Assembly: GCA_030705695.1 (NCBI GenBank)
Contig: JAUZPX010000001.1
Span: forward strand, 1 to 53,467
Reading direction: 5' to 3'
Source: Bacillota bacterium
Lineage (GTDB): Bacteria; Bacillota; Clostridia; Oscillospirales; Acutalibacteraceae
DNA: 53,467 nucleotides
Below, in pieces: positions 8,815 to 17,128 of this stretch. Numbering within the stretch: the first letter of the stretch is position 1; every line of letters starts with the position of its first letter. The notes beneath the pieces are model-generated. The model had not been told where the DNA came from. It was given only the letters and a program-made list of their open reading frames with translations, and made no database searches. The translations under genes and the position numbers were made by a program.

Positions 8815-9270
8815 TCAGTTGCGCTGGGAAGATTTCAAGCTTTGACGTGTTTTCTTAATCTCGTTAAGCTGATTTGTAATGAGCTCATCGGTGCGTCGCA
8901 TAATGTCATCAATATAATCGTTAGCTGCTTTACGCATCTCTGCCGATTTCATTTTTGCGTCGTTCATAATTTCCTGACTCTGTGTTTGAGCAAGACGTAC
9001 AATCTCGCTTTGATTGATCATTGCTTTTCTGCGTGCTTCCGCATTACGAATGATCTCCTCTGCTTCCTGTTTTGCTTCAGAAACAATCTGTGCTCTGTCG
9101 GCAACAATTGCCTTAGCCTGGCGAAGTTCTGCCGGTAATGCACCTTGGATTTCATCGACGATGTTAAGAACACGTCCTGTGTCGATAACGCTTTTCCCCC
9201 CTGTTAAGGGTAAGTTTTTTGCATCACTGATCACATTTTGCAATTCATTAATTAAATCTTCAACTCTCAT
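8815..9270 (-). CDS. Conserved coiled-coil protein downstream of coaD
   Basis: A 151-aa protein of unknown role. It is soluble, has no membrane helix, and is mostly a predicted long helix rich in Ala, Glu, Lys and Arg (about residues 48-145). The middle (ADRAQIVSEAKQEAEEIIRNAEARRKAM) resembles the stalk of ATP-synthase subunit b/E and DivIVA-like coiled coils, which is a composition match rather than proof. The start MRVEDLINELQNVI at 9270 follows GGGAG at 7 bases. It is last in the uvrC-rsmD-coaD group and is followed by a strong terminator. Confidence 0.75.
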   Translation of the reverse strand: MRVEDLINELQNVISDAKNLPLTGGKSVIDTGRVLNIVDEIQGALPAELRQAKAIVADRAQIVSEAKQEAEEIIRNAEARRKAMINQSEIVRLAQTQSQEIMNDAKMKSAEMRKAANDYIDDIMRRTDELITNQLNEIKKTRQSLKSSQRN

Positions 9271-9367
9271 CCTAAATCTCCCTCTAACAAAAAAATTTGA
9301 ACATTCCATTTCCATTAACAGCGGCAAGCCGCTAAATTCCATATTATATACAGACTACAGACAAAAT

Positions 9368-9850
9368 CTATTGCTTATTTAATCTTGCCAAAATTTCGTC
9401 ATGAATGCACGTAGGGACAAAGTTACTTATATCACCTTTAAGCGACGCAACCTGCTTAACTATACTGGAACTTAAATACATATACTCGGAATTACAAGTT
9501 AAAAAAACCGTTTCCAAGTCGGGGTTTAACTTTTTATTTGTAAGCGCCATCATGAATTCATATTCAAAGTCGGAAAGAGCCCTAAGGCCTTTCACAACAG
9601 CCACAGCATTCTTTTCTCTTGCATATTCTGCCAAAAGTCCTTTAAATCCGACAATTTCGAGATTGTGCAATTCCTTTGTTGATTCCTCAATAAAACGAAT
9701 TCTCTCTTCAAGGGAAAAGCACGGAGTTTTTTCAAGATTGCTGAGCACTGCAACTATTACATGATCAAACATTTTGGAAGCACGTGTAATAATATCTAAA
9801 TGGCCCAGCGTTATCGGATCAAAGCTGCCGGGGCAAATTACAGTTTTCAA
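9368..9850 (-). CDS. coaD: CoaD, phosphopantetheine adenylyltransferase
   Basis: Catalyses the penultimate step of coenzyme A synthesis, joining 4'-phosphopantetheine to AMP from ATP. The 160 aa begin MKTVICPGSFDPITLGHLDII, which holds the nucleotidyltransferase T/HxGH motif (TLGH). Also present are VAVVKGLRALSDFEYEFMMA and the C-terminal YLSSSIVKQVASLKGD (the S-S-S-I/T-x-V-K/R motif). Downstream of rsmD with a 25-base gap, as in many Firmicutes. Confidence 0.97.
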   Translation of the reverse strand: MKTVICPGSFDPITLGHLDIITRASKMFDHVIVAVLSNLEKTPCFSLEERIRFIEESTKELHNLEIVGFKGLLAEYAREKNAVAVVKGLRALSDFEYEFMMALTNKKLNPDLETVFLTCNSEYMYLSSSIVKQVASLKGDISNFVPTCIHDEILARLNKQ

Positions 9851-9875
9851 ATGACTCTCTCCTTATTTTCAGAAG

Positions 9876-10430
9876 CTATTCATTATCTAAAAAGCTTCTG
9901 TGGCAATAAGTTACTATTTTTATTTTACCATAGTGATACTCTCTGTCAAGCATAAATTCATTTATTTCTAGTGGTAAATTATCGTTTCTTGACGTTTCAC
10001 ATAAAATAATGCCGCTTATTTGCATATGATTTGCCACATCAGGCAAAACTTTTTGCAAGATTCCCGTATTGTATGGCGGATCTAAAAATGCTATGTCAAA
10101 TTTACCGTTATTTTGCCTTAAAAAGTCAAGTGAATTAATTTGCAAGACTTTTGCATTTTTAATAAGTCCGGTAAAATTCAAGTTCTTCTTTATTATTTCT
10201 ATCGATTTATAATTAGAATCCACAAATACGCTTTCCGCTGCACCACGGCTTAGAGCTTCAATGCCCATTTGTCCGCTGCCCGCAAAAAGATCGAGAAAGC
10301 GCCTGCCCTCAGTTTGAAATTGAATCATGCTGAAAACCGCCTCTTTGACACGGTCAGTTGTCGGGCGTACATCGTCCCCCTCAAGTGTTTTAAGACGTTT
10401 TCCGCGAGCTAAGCCTGTAATGACACGCAT
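9876..10430 (-). CDS. rsmD: RsmD, 16S rRNA m2G966 methyltransferase
   Basis: Methylates N2 of G966 in 16S rRNA using SAM. The 184 aa begin MRVITGLARGKRLKTLEGDDVRPTTDRVKEAVFSM, typical of the family. SAM-binding FLDLFAGSGQMGIEALSRGA and the catalytic FLDPPYNTG (the N/D-PPY motif) are both intact. ATG at 10430. Pairing with coaD directly downstream is a common arrangement. Confidence 0.96.
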   Translation of the reverse strand: MRVITGLARGKRLKTLEGDDVRPTTDRVKEAVFSMIQFQTEGRRFLDLFAGSGQMGIEALSRGAAESVFVDSNYKSIEIIKKNLNFTGLIKNAKVLQINSLDFLRQNNGKFDIAFLDPPYNTGILQKVLPDVANHMQISGIILCETSRNDNLPLEINEFMLDREYHYGKIKIVTYCHRSFLDNE

Positions 10431-10506
10431 ATGATTTCTCCTTGATTTTTAATCTTAATTAGTATTATAATTCGGATTTGTCTTTAATTAATTCCTGCAA
10501 TAAATT

Positions 10507-12348
10507 TTAAACATTTTCTTTATTATTATGAAAATATTTATAAACAGCCTTAGCCGTATATTTGTTCATTGTCGGAGCGCCTTCCAATTCTTTTAATTCT
10601 GCTTCGCTAATCCGCTTTACAGTTTTAAAATATTTTAAAAGCGCTTTGGCACGTGTTGCGCCGATGCCATCAATCTCTGTAAGAGAGCTTGAAAAAGCTG
10701 ATTTACTTCGTTTTTGGCGGTGGTAGCCGATTGCAAATCTATGAACTTCATCTTGAATGTTTGAAATAAAAGTAAAAACCCGACGTTTTGAATTGATGAC
10801 AATTTCTCCGCCATCCGACGCAATAGCCCGAGTATGGTGTCTGCTGTCTTTAACCATACCGAAAAGCGGAACGTTGATTCCTTTTGCTTCCAAAACAGGC
10901 TTTACAGCAGTTATCTGCCCCTTGCCTCCATCAAGCAAAATTAAATCGGGTAGTCTTCCAAAGCCTTCACCGCTTTCCTTATGCTTTTTGTATTCTTCAA
11001 AGCGGCGTGTCAGAACCTCATTCATAGAAGCATAATCATCCTGCCCTTGAAAGCTTTTTATTTTAAATTTACGGTATGCTGATTTAAGCGGACGGCTGTT
11101 CTCATACACTACCATACCTGCTACATTTTCGCTCCCGGAAGTATTTGAAATATCGTAGGCTTCAATATATTCGGGGATTTTTAATAATCCCAACACCTCT
11201 TTCAGTTCTTCCAAAACTGAAAGCTCTTTCCCTGTAACGCCTTTTGTCTGAGCAATACGTTCGGCTGCATTGTTTTTACACATAGCCACAAGTTCTGCCT
11301 GCTCTCCTCGCTGAGGAATTGTCAGACGAACTTTGTGATGCGCTTTTTCAGAAAGCCAGCTCGCAAGCACTTCTGCATCTTGAATTTCGCCGTCTAAAGC
11401 TATTATTTTCGGAATATTGTTACGCATAGAATAGTAACGGGAAATAAACTCGCTGCGAGCTTCGGAGATCTCGCCGACATCGTCAATAATGAAATCTTCA
11501 CGGTCAGTCAGACGCCCTCCGTTAAAACGAAACACCTCAAAACAGCCACCGGAACTGTCACCAGAAAAAGCAATTATATCTTGCTCTTTTACCGCAGCCG
11601 AAACAGTTTTCTGTTTTTGGCTCATTTTTTTAATCATGCTTATTCTGTCACGAATCTTTGCGGCATGCTCATATTCCATATTTTCTGCTGCCTGCTCCAT
11701 CTTCTTTTGCAATCCGCTTAGTGATGCGTTGCCGCCTGCTTTCAGAAAATCAATAGCGTCATCTACATATTCGTTGTATTCTTTCAACGTCATTTTGCCT
11801 CGGCACGGCGCACAGCATTGTTTAATATGATAATTAAGGCACGGACGGCCTTTACCGAAATCCTGAGGAAACCTACGTGTACAGTCAGGCAACTTAAAGA
11901 TTTTTTTAGCTTCATCGAGTGAATTTCTAACATAGAATGAACTTGTATACGGTCCTATATATTCGGCTCCGTCGTCTGCTTTTTGAAACACATGACTGAG
12001 TCTTCGCCATGGCTCGTTTGATATCCTTACGTAATTATAACCTTTATCATCTTTAAGTAAAATATTGTATTTAGGCTGATGAAGCTTAATAAGGCTATTT
12101 TCAAGCGCAAGAGCTTCATTTTCGCTGTCTGCGATAATATACTCAAAATCTTCTACATTTTCTACCATGCGGCGGACTTTTTCCTGATGGTTCTTCTGTG
12201 ACCCAAAATATTGGCTAACACGGTTTTTTAGGGCTTTTGCCTTACCGACATAGATAACATTACCGTTTTTATCACGCATGATATACACGCCGGGTGACAG
12301 TGGCAATTTCATGGATTTTTTACGCAATTCCAGGATTTTGGAATTCAT
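10507..12348 (-). CDS. uvrC: UvrC, excinuclease ABC subunit C
   Basis: Makes the dual incisions in nucleotide excision repair after UvrAB damage recognition. From MNSKILELRKKSMKLPLSPGVYIM the protein has 613 aa, normal for the family: an N-terminal GIY-YIG nuclease (GVYIMRDKNGNVIYVGKA), four-Cys Fe-S cluster residues in CTRRFPQDFGKGRPCLNYHIKQCCAPC, a UvrB-interacting UVR motif (KKMEQAAENMEYEHAAKIRDRI), the RNase H-like domain (LPDLILLDGGKGQ), and C-terminal helix-hairpin-helix. The start at 12348 follows AGGAGG at 8 bases; the frame is open to 12405 but that part overlaps the ptsH terminator. Confidence 0.97.
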   Translation of the reverse strand: MNSKILELRKKSMKLPLSPGVYIMRDKNGNVIYVGKAKALKNRVSQYFGSQKNHQEKVRRMVENVEDFEYIIADSENEALALENSLIKLHQPKYNILLKDDKGYNYVRISNEPWRRLSHVFQKADDGAEYIGPYTSSFYVRNSLDEAKKIFKLPDCTRRFPQDFGKGRPCLNYHIKQCCAPCRGKMTLKEYNEYVDDAIDFLKAGGNASLSGLQKKMEQAAENMEYEHAAKIRDRISMIKKMSQKQKTVSAAVKEQDIIAFSGDSSGGCFEVFRFNGGRLTDREDFIIDDVGEISEARSEFISRYYSMRNNIPKIIALDGEIQDAEVLASWLSEKAHHKVRLTIPQRGEQAELVAMCKNNAAERIAQTKGVTGKELSVLEELKEVLGLLKIPEYIEAYDISNTSGSENVAGMVVYENSRPLKSAYRKFKIKSFQGQDDYASMNEVLTRRFEEYKKHKESGEGFGRLPDLILLDGGKGQITAVKPVLEAKGINVPLFGMVKDSRHHTRAIASDGGEIVINSKRRVFTFISNIQDEVHRFAIGYHRQKRSKSAFSSSLTEIDGIGATRAKALLKYFKTVKRISEAELKELEGAPTMNKYTAKAVYKYFHNNKENV

Positions 12349-12376
12349 TTTGAAACGCCTCCTGTCAGAATAATAG

Positions 12377-12403
12377 AAAAAAGCACCGACATTCAGACGG
12401 TGC
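12377..12403 (-). terminator. ptsH terminator
   Basis: Minus strand GCACCG (12398-12403), 9-base loop, CGGTGC (12383-12388), then six T (12377-12382). It closes the ptsH transcript before uvrC. Confidence 0.85.
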
Positions 12404-12426
12404 ATTGATTAACATATTTTTTTGAA

Positions 12427-12693
12427 TTATTGATCTGTAAAACCTGATTCAATCAACTTTACAAGACCGTTTACGGCTTCTTGTTCATCAGCACCGTCAG
12501 CACTGATTTCAATTGTTGTTCCGCCGACAATTCCCAAAGAGAGAACACCAAGCAAACTTTTTGCGTTGACGCGTCTTTCTTCTTTTTCAACCCAAATCGT
12601 TGACTTATATTCGTTTGCTTTCTGAATAAAAAACGTTGCAGGACGTGCATGTAGTCCAACTTGATTTTGAACATTGACTTGTTTTACAAACAT
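12427..12693 (-). CDS. ptsH: HPr, phosphocarrier protein of the sugar PTS
   Basis: Carries phosphate from enzyme I to sugar-specific EIIA proteins; in Firmicutes its serine-phosphorylated form also drives CcpA catabolite repression. The 88 aa contain the active-site His in VGLHARPATFFIQKA and the regulatory serine region VNAKSLLGVLSLG (the Ser46 equivalent). The active-site His makes HPr likelier than Crh. ATG at 12693 follows GAGAGGG at 8 bases; the frame extends to 12720 without a good site. It is a single-gene unit with its own promoter and terminator. Confidence 0.95.
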   Translation of the reverse strand: MFVKQVNVQNQVGLHARPATFFIQKANEYKSTIWVEKEERRVNAKSLLGVLSLGIVGGTTIEISADGADEQEAVNGLVKLIESGFTDQ

Positions 12694-12763
12694 TTTTATA
12701 ACCCTCTCAATCGGAATCATTTATTCATATACAGCTTTTAAATAAGAACACTTCTTTGCATAT

Positions 12764-12791
12764 ATTATATCACAATAAAAAAAGCCGTCAA
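12764..12791 (-). promoter_or_regulatory. ptsH promoter
   Basis: Minus-strand TTGACG (12786-12791) and a perfect TATAAT (12764-12769) with a 16-base spacer, 70 bases before the ptsH start. The remaining gap from here to trmD (12792-12995) holds nothing else I can identify. Confidence 0.8.
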
Positions 12792-12995
12792 TCAATTAAC
12801 CACAAATTCGGATTGATGAACGATTGAGGTCATTTCAACAGGACTGATTATTGTGCATCTTAACTAATAATTTTCTGTTTTTTTGCAAATAATCACTTTA
12901 ATGTTTTATACTGTTAAATTACTAAACTGATTGCGAAAAATTATTATTAAAAATGACAAGTTGAATTTAAAACTGCATTTTGATTTTGAAATTAG

Positions 12996-13697
12996 TTATT
13001 CTTCTTTTTTTGATAAATATGCTTCAAAAAGATCAGGACGATTTTTCTTTGTTCTATTTAAAGATTGTTCAAAACGCCATCTTTGAATATTAGCGTGATG
13101 ACCGGAAGTAAGTACGTCAGGAACTTCTTTGTCTCGCCAAGGGTTCGGGCGAGTATACTGCGGATATTCCAACAGTCCCCCATAATGGCTTTCTTCTTCA
13201 AAACATTCGTCATCTGACAAAACACCAGGAACCATACGACTAATTGCATCTGCCAAAACAAGCATGGGCAGTTCTCCGCCTGTAAGTACGTAGTCTCCGA
13301 TTGAAATTTGCTCGTCCACAAACTCTTCAATCACCCGTTCGTCGACACCCTCATAATGCCCACATAAAATGCAGACATTTTCATGGTTGGCAATTTCCCT
13401 GACTTTATTTTGGGTAAGCGTTTTCCCTTGGGGCGACATATAAATAAAATGCGGACGTTTACCTAACTTTTTGCATATATCTTCAAAACACAGTGCAATC
13501 GGTTCCGCCATTAAAAGCATCCCCATTCCGCCGCCGTAGGGGCAATCATCTACACGATTATGCTTGTCAATAGCATAATCACGATGCTGATGGCAATCAA
13601 TCTCAAGAGCGCCCTTGGTCTGTGCTCTGCCGATAATACTCTCGTTCATGACAGTTTCGCACATTTCTGGGAATAATGTGATTAAATCAATCCTCAT
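12996..13697 (-). CDS. trmD: TrmD, tRNA m1G37 methyltransferase
   Basis: Methylates N1 of G37 next to the anticodon, preventing +1 frameshifting. 233 aa beginning MRIDLITLFPEMCETVMNESIIGRAQ. The trefoil-knot SAM site is present: PYGGGMGMLL, CGHYEGVDERV, and SIGDYVLTGGELP. The ATG at 13697 overlaps the end of rimM by 11 bases, indicating translational coupling. No rplS or rpsP is seen next to it, unlike the usual rpsP-rimM-trmD-rplS operon. Confidence 0.97.
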   Translation of the reverse strand: MRIDLITLFPEMCETVMNESIIGRAQTKGALEIDCHQHRDYAIDKHNRVDDCPYGGGMGMLLMAEPIALCFEDICKKLGKRPHFIYMSPQGKTLTQNKVREIANHENVCILCGHYEGVDERVIEEFVDEQISIGDYVLTGGELPMLVLADAISRMVPGVLSDDECFEEESHYGGLLEYPQYTRPNPWRDKEVPDVLTSGHHANIQRWRFEQSLNRTKKNRPDLFEAYLSKKEE

Positions 13698-14202
13698 CGT
13701 CAAATATTCCTTTCAACGGACGAATAATCAATTCTTCCTTTTCGATATCGGTAGAGATAATTACATCGGGAATTGCCGGAATATAATACTTCTTGCCATC
13801 AGGTGCCATAACTTCATAAACATCATTGGCACCTGTTTTCAGAACATCGCTTACTTTACCGTAAACTGCCTGAGTATCTGCATCGATAACGGAAAGCCCA
13901 ATAATATCCTGAACAAAAAAAGTTTCTTCGGAAAGTTTTATTTCATCACGATTCATATAAAGAACTTTTCCACGCATCATGTCTGCCTGCTGTACGGTTT
14001 CAATACCGTCAGCTAGAATTATTACAATATTTTTATGTGGACGAGCCTGTTTGATTTTCAAGCAATCTTTCCCGTTATTGAAATATAAAGTTTTAAATTG
14101 GCACAGAAACTCGGGGCTGTCGCACCAAGCTTCCACTCGCATTTCTCCACGGAGTCCGTGGGTAGACACAATTTTACCTATTTCTAAAAATTGTTTTTGC
14201 AT
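13687..14202 (-). CDS. rimM: RimM, 16S rRNA processing / 30S maturation factor
   Basis: Assists assembly of the 30S head by binding S19. The 171 aa begin LEIGKIVSTHGLRGEMRVEAWCDSP after a short leader, the family N-terminus, and the C-terminal PRC-barrel includes YYIPAIPDVIISTDIEKEELIIRPLKGIFD. It overlaps trmD. ATG at 14202 has a GGAGA site. Confidence 0.95.
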   Translation of the reverse strand: MQKQFLEIGKIVSTHGLRGEMRVEAWCDSPEFLCQFKTLYFNNGKDCLKIKQARPHKNIVIILADGIETVQQADMMRGKVLYMNRDEIKLSEETFFVQDIIGLSVIDADTQAVYGKVSDVLKTGANDVYEVMAPDGKKYYIPAIPDVIISTDIEKEELIIRPLKGIFDDED

Positions 14203-14398
14203 AAAGTTCTCCGTTCATATTTTCAAACAATTATTATATGATTTTGTTATTTTAATAAAATATTAAATCCACAGTATTCTTTACGTTTTATCGCAAATTA
14301 TTTTAGCACAATTTGCACGACAGTAGCAATCATTTTATTTGCAGTTTACCATAAAAAGTATAAAATCTATAAAATTTCTAAAATAGTTAGATTTTAGG

Positions 14399-14427
14399 TT
14401 GTAGAATTGCAAAAAAATATATATAAT
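14399..14427 (+). promoter_or_regulatory. mreB promoter
   Basis: TTGTAG (14399-14404), a 17-base spacer, and TATAAT (14422-14427), with AAAGGGG just before the mreB ATG. The A/T-rich 14203-14509 interval separates the divergent rimM and mreB units; no gene is seen in it. Confidence 0.65.
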
Positions 14428-14509
14428 ATAGGTTGAACTATTTTTTAATAAAATTAAAGTTATTTTCGTGTGTTTATAAAAGATTAACGATTTGTAAAGG
14501 GGAATATTC

Positions 14510-15523
14510 ATGTTTTCATTTTCGAAAGACATCGGCATCGATTTAGGTACTGCTAATACCCTTGTTTTCATGAAAGGCAAAGGTATCGTTATGCGTGAGC
14601 CATCGGTCGTTGCGGTTGACCTGCGCACCGAAACCGTTTTGGCAGTCGGCTCTCAGGCAAAAGAAATGATCGGCAGAACACCTGGGTCTATTGTAGCTGT
14701 TCGCCCGTTAAAAGACGGCGTTATTGCTAACTTTAATATAACATCTACAATGCTGAAGCACTTCATTCGCAAGGCGGTAAAAGCAAATTTCTTTAATCGC
14801 CCAAGAATTGTCATTTGTATTCCTTCAGGCGTTACCGACGTAGAGCGCAGAGCCGTTGAAGATGCTGCACGTCAAGCAGGCGGTAGAGACGTTGAGCTTA
14901 TTGAAGAACCAATGGCAGCAGCAATAGGAGCAGGACTTCCTGTAGCCGAGCCTGCTGGCAGCATGGTTGTTGATATCGGCGGAGGAACAAGTGAAGTTGC
15001 TGTTATTTCACTGGGCGATATCGTAACGGCCGTTTCCGTACGTGTTGGCGGAGATAAATTCGATGACGCTATTATCACATATGTTAAGAAAAAATTCAAT
15101 CTTCTTATCGGTGAGCGCACTGCTGAAGATGTTAAAATCCAAATCGGATCAGCATTCCCTTATGCAGATGAGCAAAGCATGACCATGAAGGGCAGAAACC
15201 TTATGGACGGCTTGCCGAAAGACATTGTGATTACTGCCGAGGAAGTAAGAGATGCGCTTGCAGATCCGCTGGCAATTATTGTTGACGCTATAATTAACAC
15301 ACTCGAGAAAACACCTCCTGAACTTTCGGCAGACATTATTGACCACGGTATAATGCTTACAGGCGGCGGTGCATTGCTTCGTGGCTTGGATATGCTTATT
15401 TCGCAGGAAACAGGTATGCCTGTTCATATTGCTGAACGTCCTTTGGATTGCGTTGTTGATGGCACCGGCAAACGCCTTGAACTGACAATGCCTGACGAAT
15501 ATTACCGTTCAAGAAGAAGATAA
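14510..15523 (+). CDS. mreB: MreB, actin-like rod-shape protein
   Basis: A bacterial actin that forms membrane-bound filaments guiding lateral wall synthesis. 337 aa beginning MFSFSKDIGIDLGTANTLVFMKGKGIVMREPSVVA. Actin-fold nucleotide motifs are intact: phosphate-1 DIGIDLGTANTL, phosphate-2 VVDIGGGTSEVAVISLG, and the adenosine motif GIMLTGGGALLRGLD. It heads mreB-mreC-mreD. Mbl or MreBH cannot be excluded by eye, but the operon position supports mreB. Confidence 0.97.
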   Translation: MFSFSKDIGIDLGTANTLVFMKGKGIVMREPSVVAVDLRTETVLAVGSQAKEMIGRTPGSIVAVRPLKDGVIANFNITSTMLKHFIRKAVKANFFNRPRIVICIPSGVTDVERRAVEDAARQAGGRDVELIEEPMAAAIGAGLPVAEPAGSMVVDIGGGTSEVAVISLGDIVTAVSVRVGGDKFDDAIITYVKKKFNLLIGERTAEDVKIQIGSAFPYADEQSMTMKGRNLMDGLPKDIVITAEEVRDALADPLAIIVDAIINTLEKTPPELSADIIDHGIMLTGGGALLRGLDMLISQETGMPVHIAERPLDCVVDGTGKRLELTMPDEYYRSRRR

Positions 15524-15577
15524 AGAGCAATTTGCTACTAATTTGATTTTTTCACGAAAGGTGATGAATCACCGTTA

Positions 15578-16480
15578 ATGAGCGATTTTTTTAAAAGTGT
15601 TGGTTTTAAAATTCTAATGGGGGTTATCAGCCTTCTTTTAGTTCTTATTGTTATTTCCGCTGCAACGGGTGTCCCGATTCTTGCAAACGTAGCAGGATTT
15701 ATTACTTCACCGCTGAATTCAGCATCTGCCAATGCCGTGAAAAATCTTGATGCAACTAAAAAATCGGCTGCCGAACTTCAAGCTGAAAACGACAAACTTG
15801 AAAGCCAAATTGAAACTTTACGAACACAGCTTGTTGATTATTACAATCTTAAACAGGAAAATGTACGTCTTTGGAAATATTACGACATCAAAGTTAAAAA
15901 TCCAAGCTACGACATGATGCCTGCGGCTGTTATACGTCGTGATCCTAATGAAAATTTCTATTCTTTTACTGCTGATAAAGGGCTTTTAGCAGGTGTAAGC
16001 GTTAACGACCCCGTTATTACTGAAAACGGATTAATCGGTTGGGTGGATAAAGTCGGAACAACAACCTGCACAGTAAAAACCATTTTGTCACCAGATACAA
16101 AAGTAGGCGTTATTGATAAAAATTCCCGTGACAGCGGTGTAATAAGCGGCGGTACTAAATACGCTGATCAAAACAAAACCATGATGACACAGATTTCTGC
16201 AAAAAATACAATTAAACCTGGTGATATCGTTACCACAACTGGTATTGGCGGTATTTATCCGCCAAACATAATCGTTGGAGAAGTCAGCGAATTGAAATAT
16301 AACGATTTCGACACTTCTCTTTACGCTGTAATCAAGCCATATGAAGACGTTAAAAATGTCAAAGACGTCGTTATTATTACAGGATTTACAGGTCAGGGAG
16401 AAATCTCAATAAAGAATCCGCTTTCTACCGTATCTCCGACACAACCGTCAACAACTCCTGCAACGGGGGCAACGCAGTAA
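15578..16480 (+). CDS. mreC: MreC, rod-shape-determining protein
   Basis: A bitopic protein that couples MreB to PBP2/RodA outside the cell. 300 aa: a membrane helix near residues 8-30, a coiled coil (about 50-90, KKSAAELQAENDKLESQIETLR), and a two-lobed beta domain (AAVIRRDPNENFYSFTADKG, GLIGWVDKVG, TTGIGGIYPPNIIVGEV). The tail is a Thr/Pro-rich stretch of about 20 residues (STVSPTQPSTTPATGATQ). Stop and the mreD start overlap (TAATGG), so translation is coupled. Confidence 0.95.
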   Translation: MSDFFKSVGFKILMGVISLLLVLIVISAATGVPILANVAGFITSPLNSASANAVKNLDATKKSAAELQAENDKLESQIETLRTQLVDYYNLKQENVRLWKYYDIKVKNPSYDMMPAAVIRRDPNENFYSFTADKGLLAGVSVNDPVITENGLIGWVDKVGTTTCTVKTILSPDTKVGVIDKNSRDSGVISGGTKYADQNKTMMTQISAKNTIKPGDIVTTTGIGGIYPPNIIVGEVSELKYNDFDTSLYAVIKPYEDVKNVKDVVIITGFTGQGEISIKNPLSTVSPTQPSTTPATGATQ

Positions 16481-16992
16481 TGGAAAGAAGATATTCTGCA
16501 ATTCGTTATCTGGCGTATATTATTGAAATAATTGTTTTTTACAGTCTGAGCAGTACTCCTGGACTCATCCCGAATATTTTTGGCGGAGCTCCAATTTTTC
16601 TTTTGCCTATTGCAATTACGATAGCTGTGTTTGAAAATGAAATTTCGGGAATGTTTATAGGATTATTCTGCGGTATCCTACTGGATGTTTGCGGAAGCTA
16701 TTCCCAAGGCTTTTTTGCAATAACTCTGGCAATTTTATGTTTCTTCTTGGGATTCTTAAGCGATAATTACATAAAAATTAAATTTCTAACTATTATTTTT
16801 ACAGCTGTTTTAATTATTGTTGTTCTGCTTTCTTTACATTTCTTTTTCTTCTTTGTTTTGCAGGACTACAGCGACAGCGGATGGTTTTTTATGCAGCATT
16901 ATCTTTCTAGGATTATCTGCACAATTGCGGTAACTCCTATCATTTATTTTTTAAACAAACTTCTTGCGGAAAATATAAGGGAACAAGCATAA
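16480..16992 (+). CDS. mreD: MreD, rod-shape-determining membrane protein
   Basis: A small polytopic membrane partner of MreC. 170 aa with about five hydrophobic helices and the family-like ALILPIAITIAVFENEISGMFIGLFCGILLDVCG arrangement, here FLLPIAITIAVFENEISGM followed by GILLDVCGSYSQGF. Identity rests on topology and operon position. A terminator follows. Confidence 0.88.
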   Translation: MERRYSAIRYLAYIIEIIVFYSLSSTPGLIPNIFGGAPIFLLPIAITIAVFENEISGMFIGLFCGILLDVCGSYSQGFFAITLAILCFFLGFLSDNYIKIKFLTIIFTAVLIIVVLLSLHFFFFFVLQDYSDSGWFFMQHYLSRIICTIAVTPIIYFLNKLLAENIREQA

Positions 16993-17059
16993 TTTGTTTT
17001 AGCTTATAAAATTCTAAAGCCCTTAACCGACAACTCATTTTTTCTTTACAAAAATATGC

Positions 17060-17091
17060 CGGGAGAGTGCTTGCTCTCCCGTTTGTTTTTT
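17060..17091 (+). terminator. Terminator between mreD and the PBP2 gene
   Basis: CGGGAGAG (17060-17067), loop TGCTTG, CTCTCCCG (17074-17081), then a T-rich tract to 17091. It may only attenuate, since the PBP gene follows at once in the same direction and I see no strong promoter between. Confidence 0.85.
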
Positions 17092-17128
17092 GAGTTAATT
17101 CCTAGCTTTGAAAGGATTAGGCACTTTT

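Noticed and set aside
12349..12405. Longer UvrC start
   Set aside because: It would overlap the ptsH terminator, and AGGAGG is placed for the ATG at 12348.
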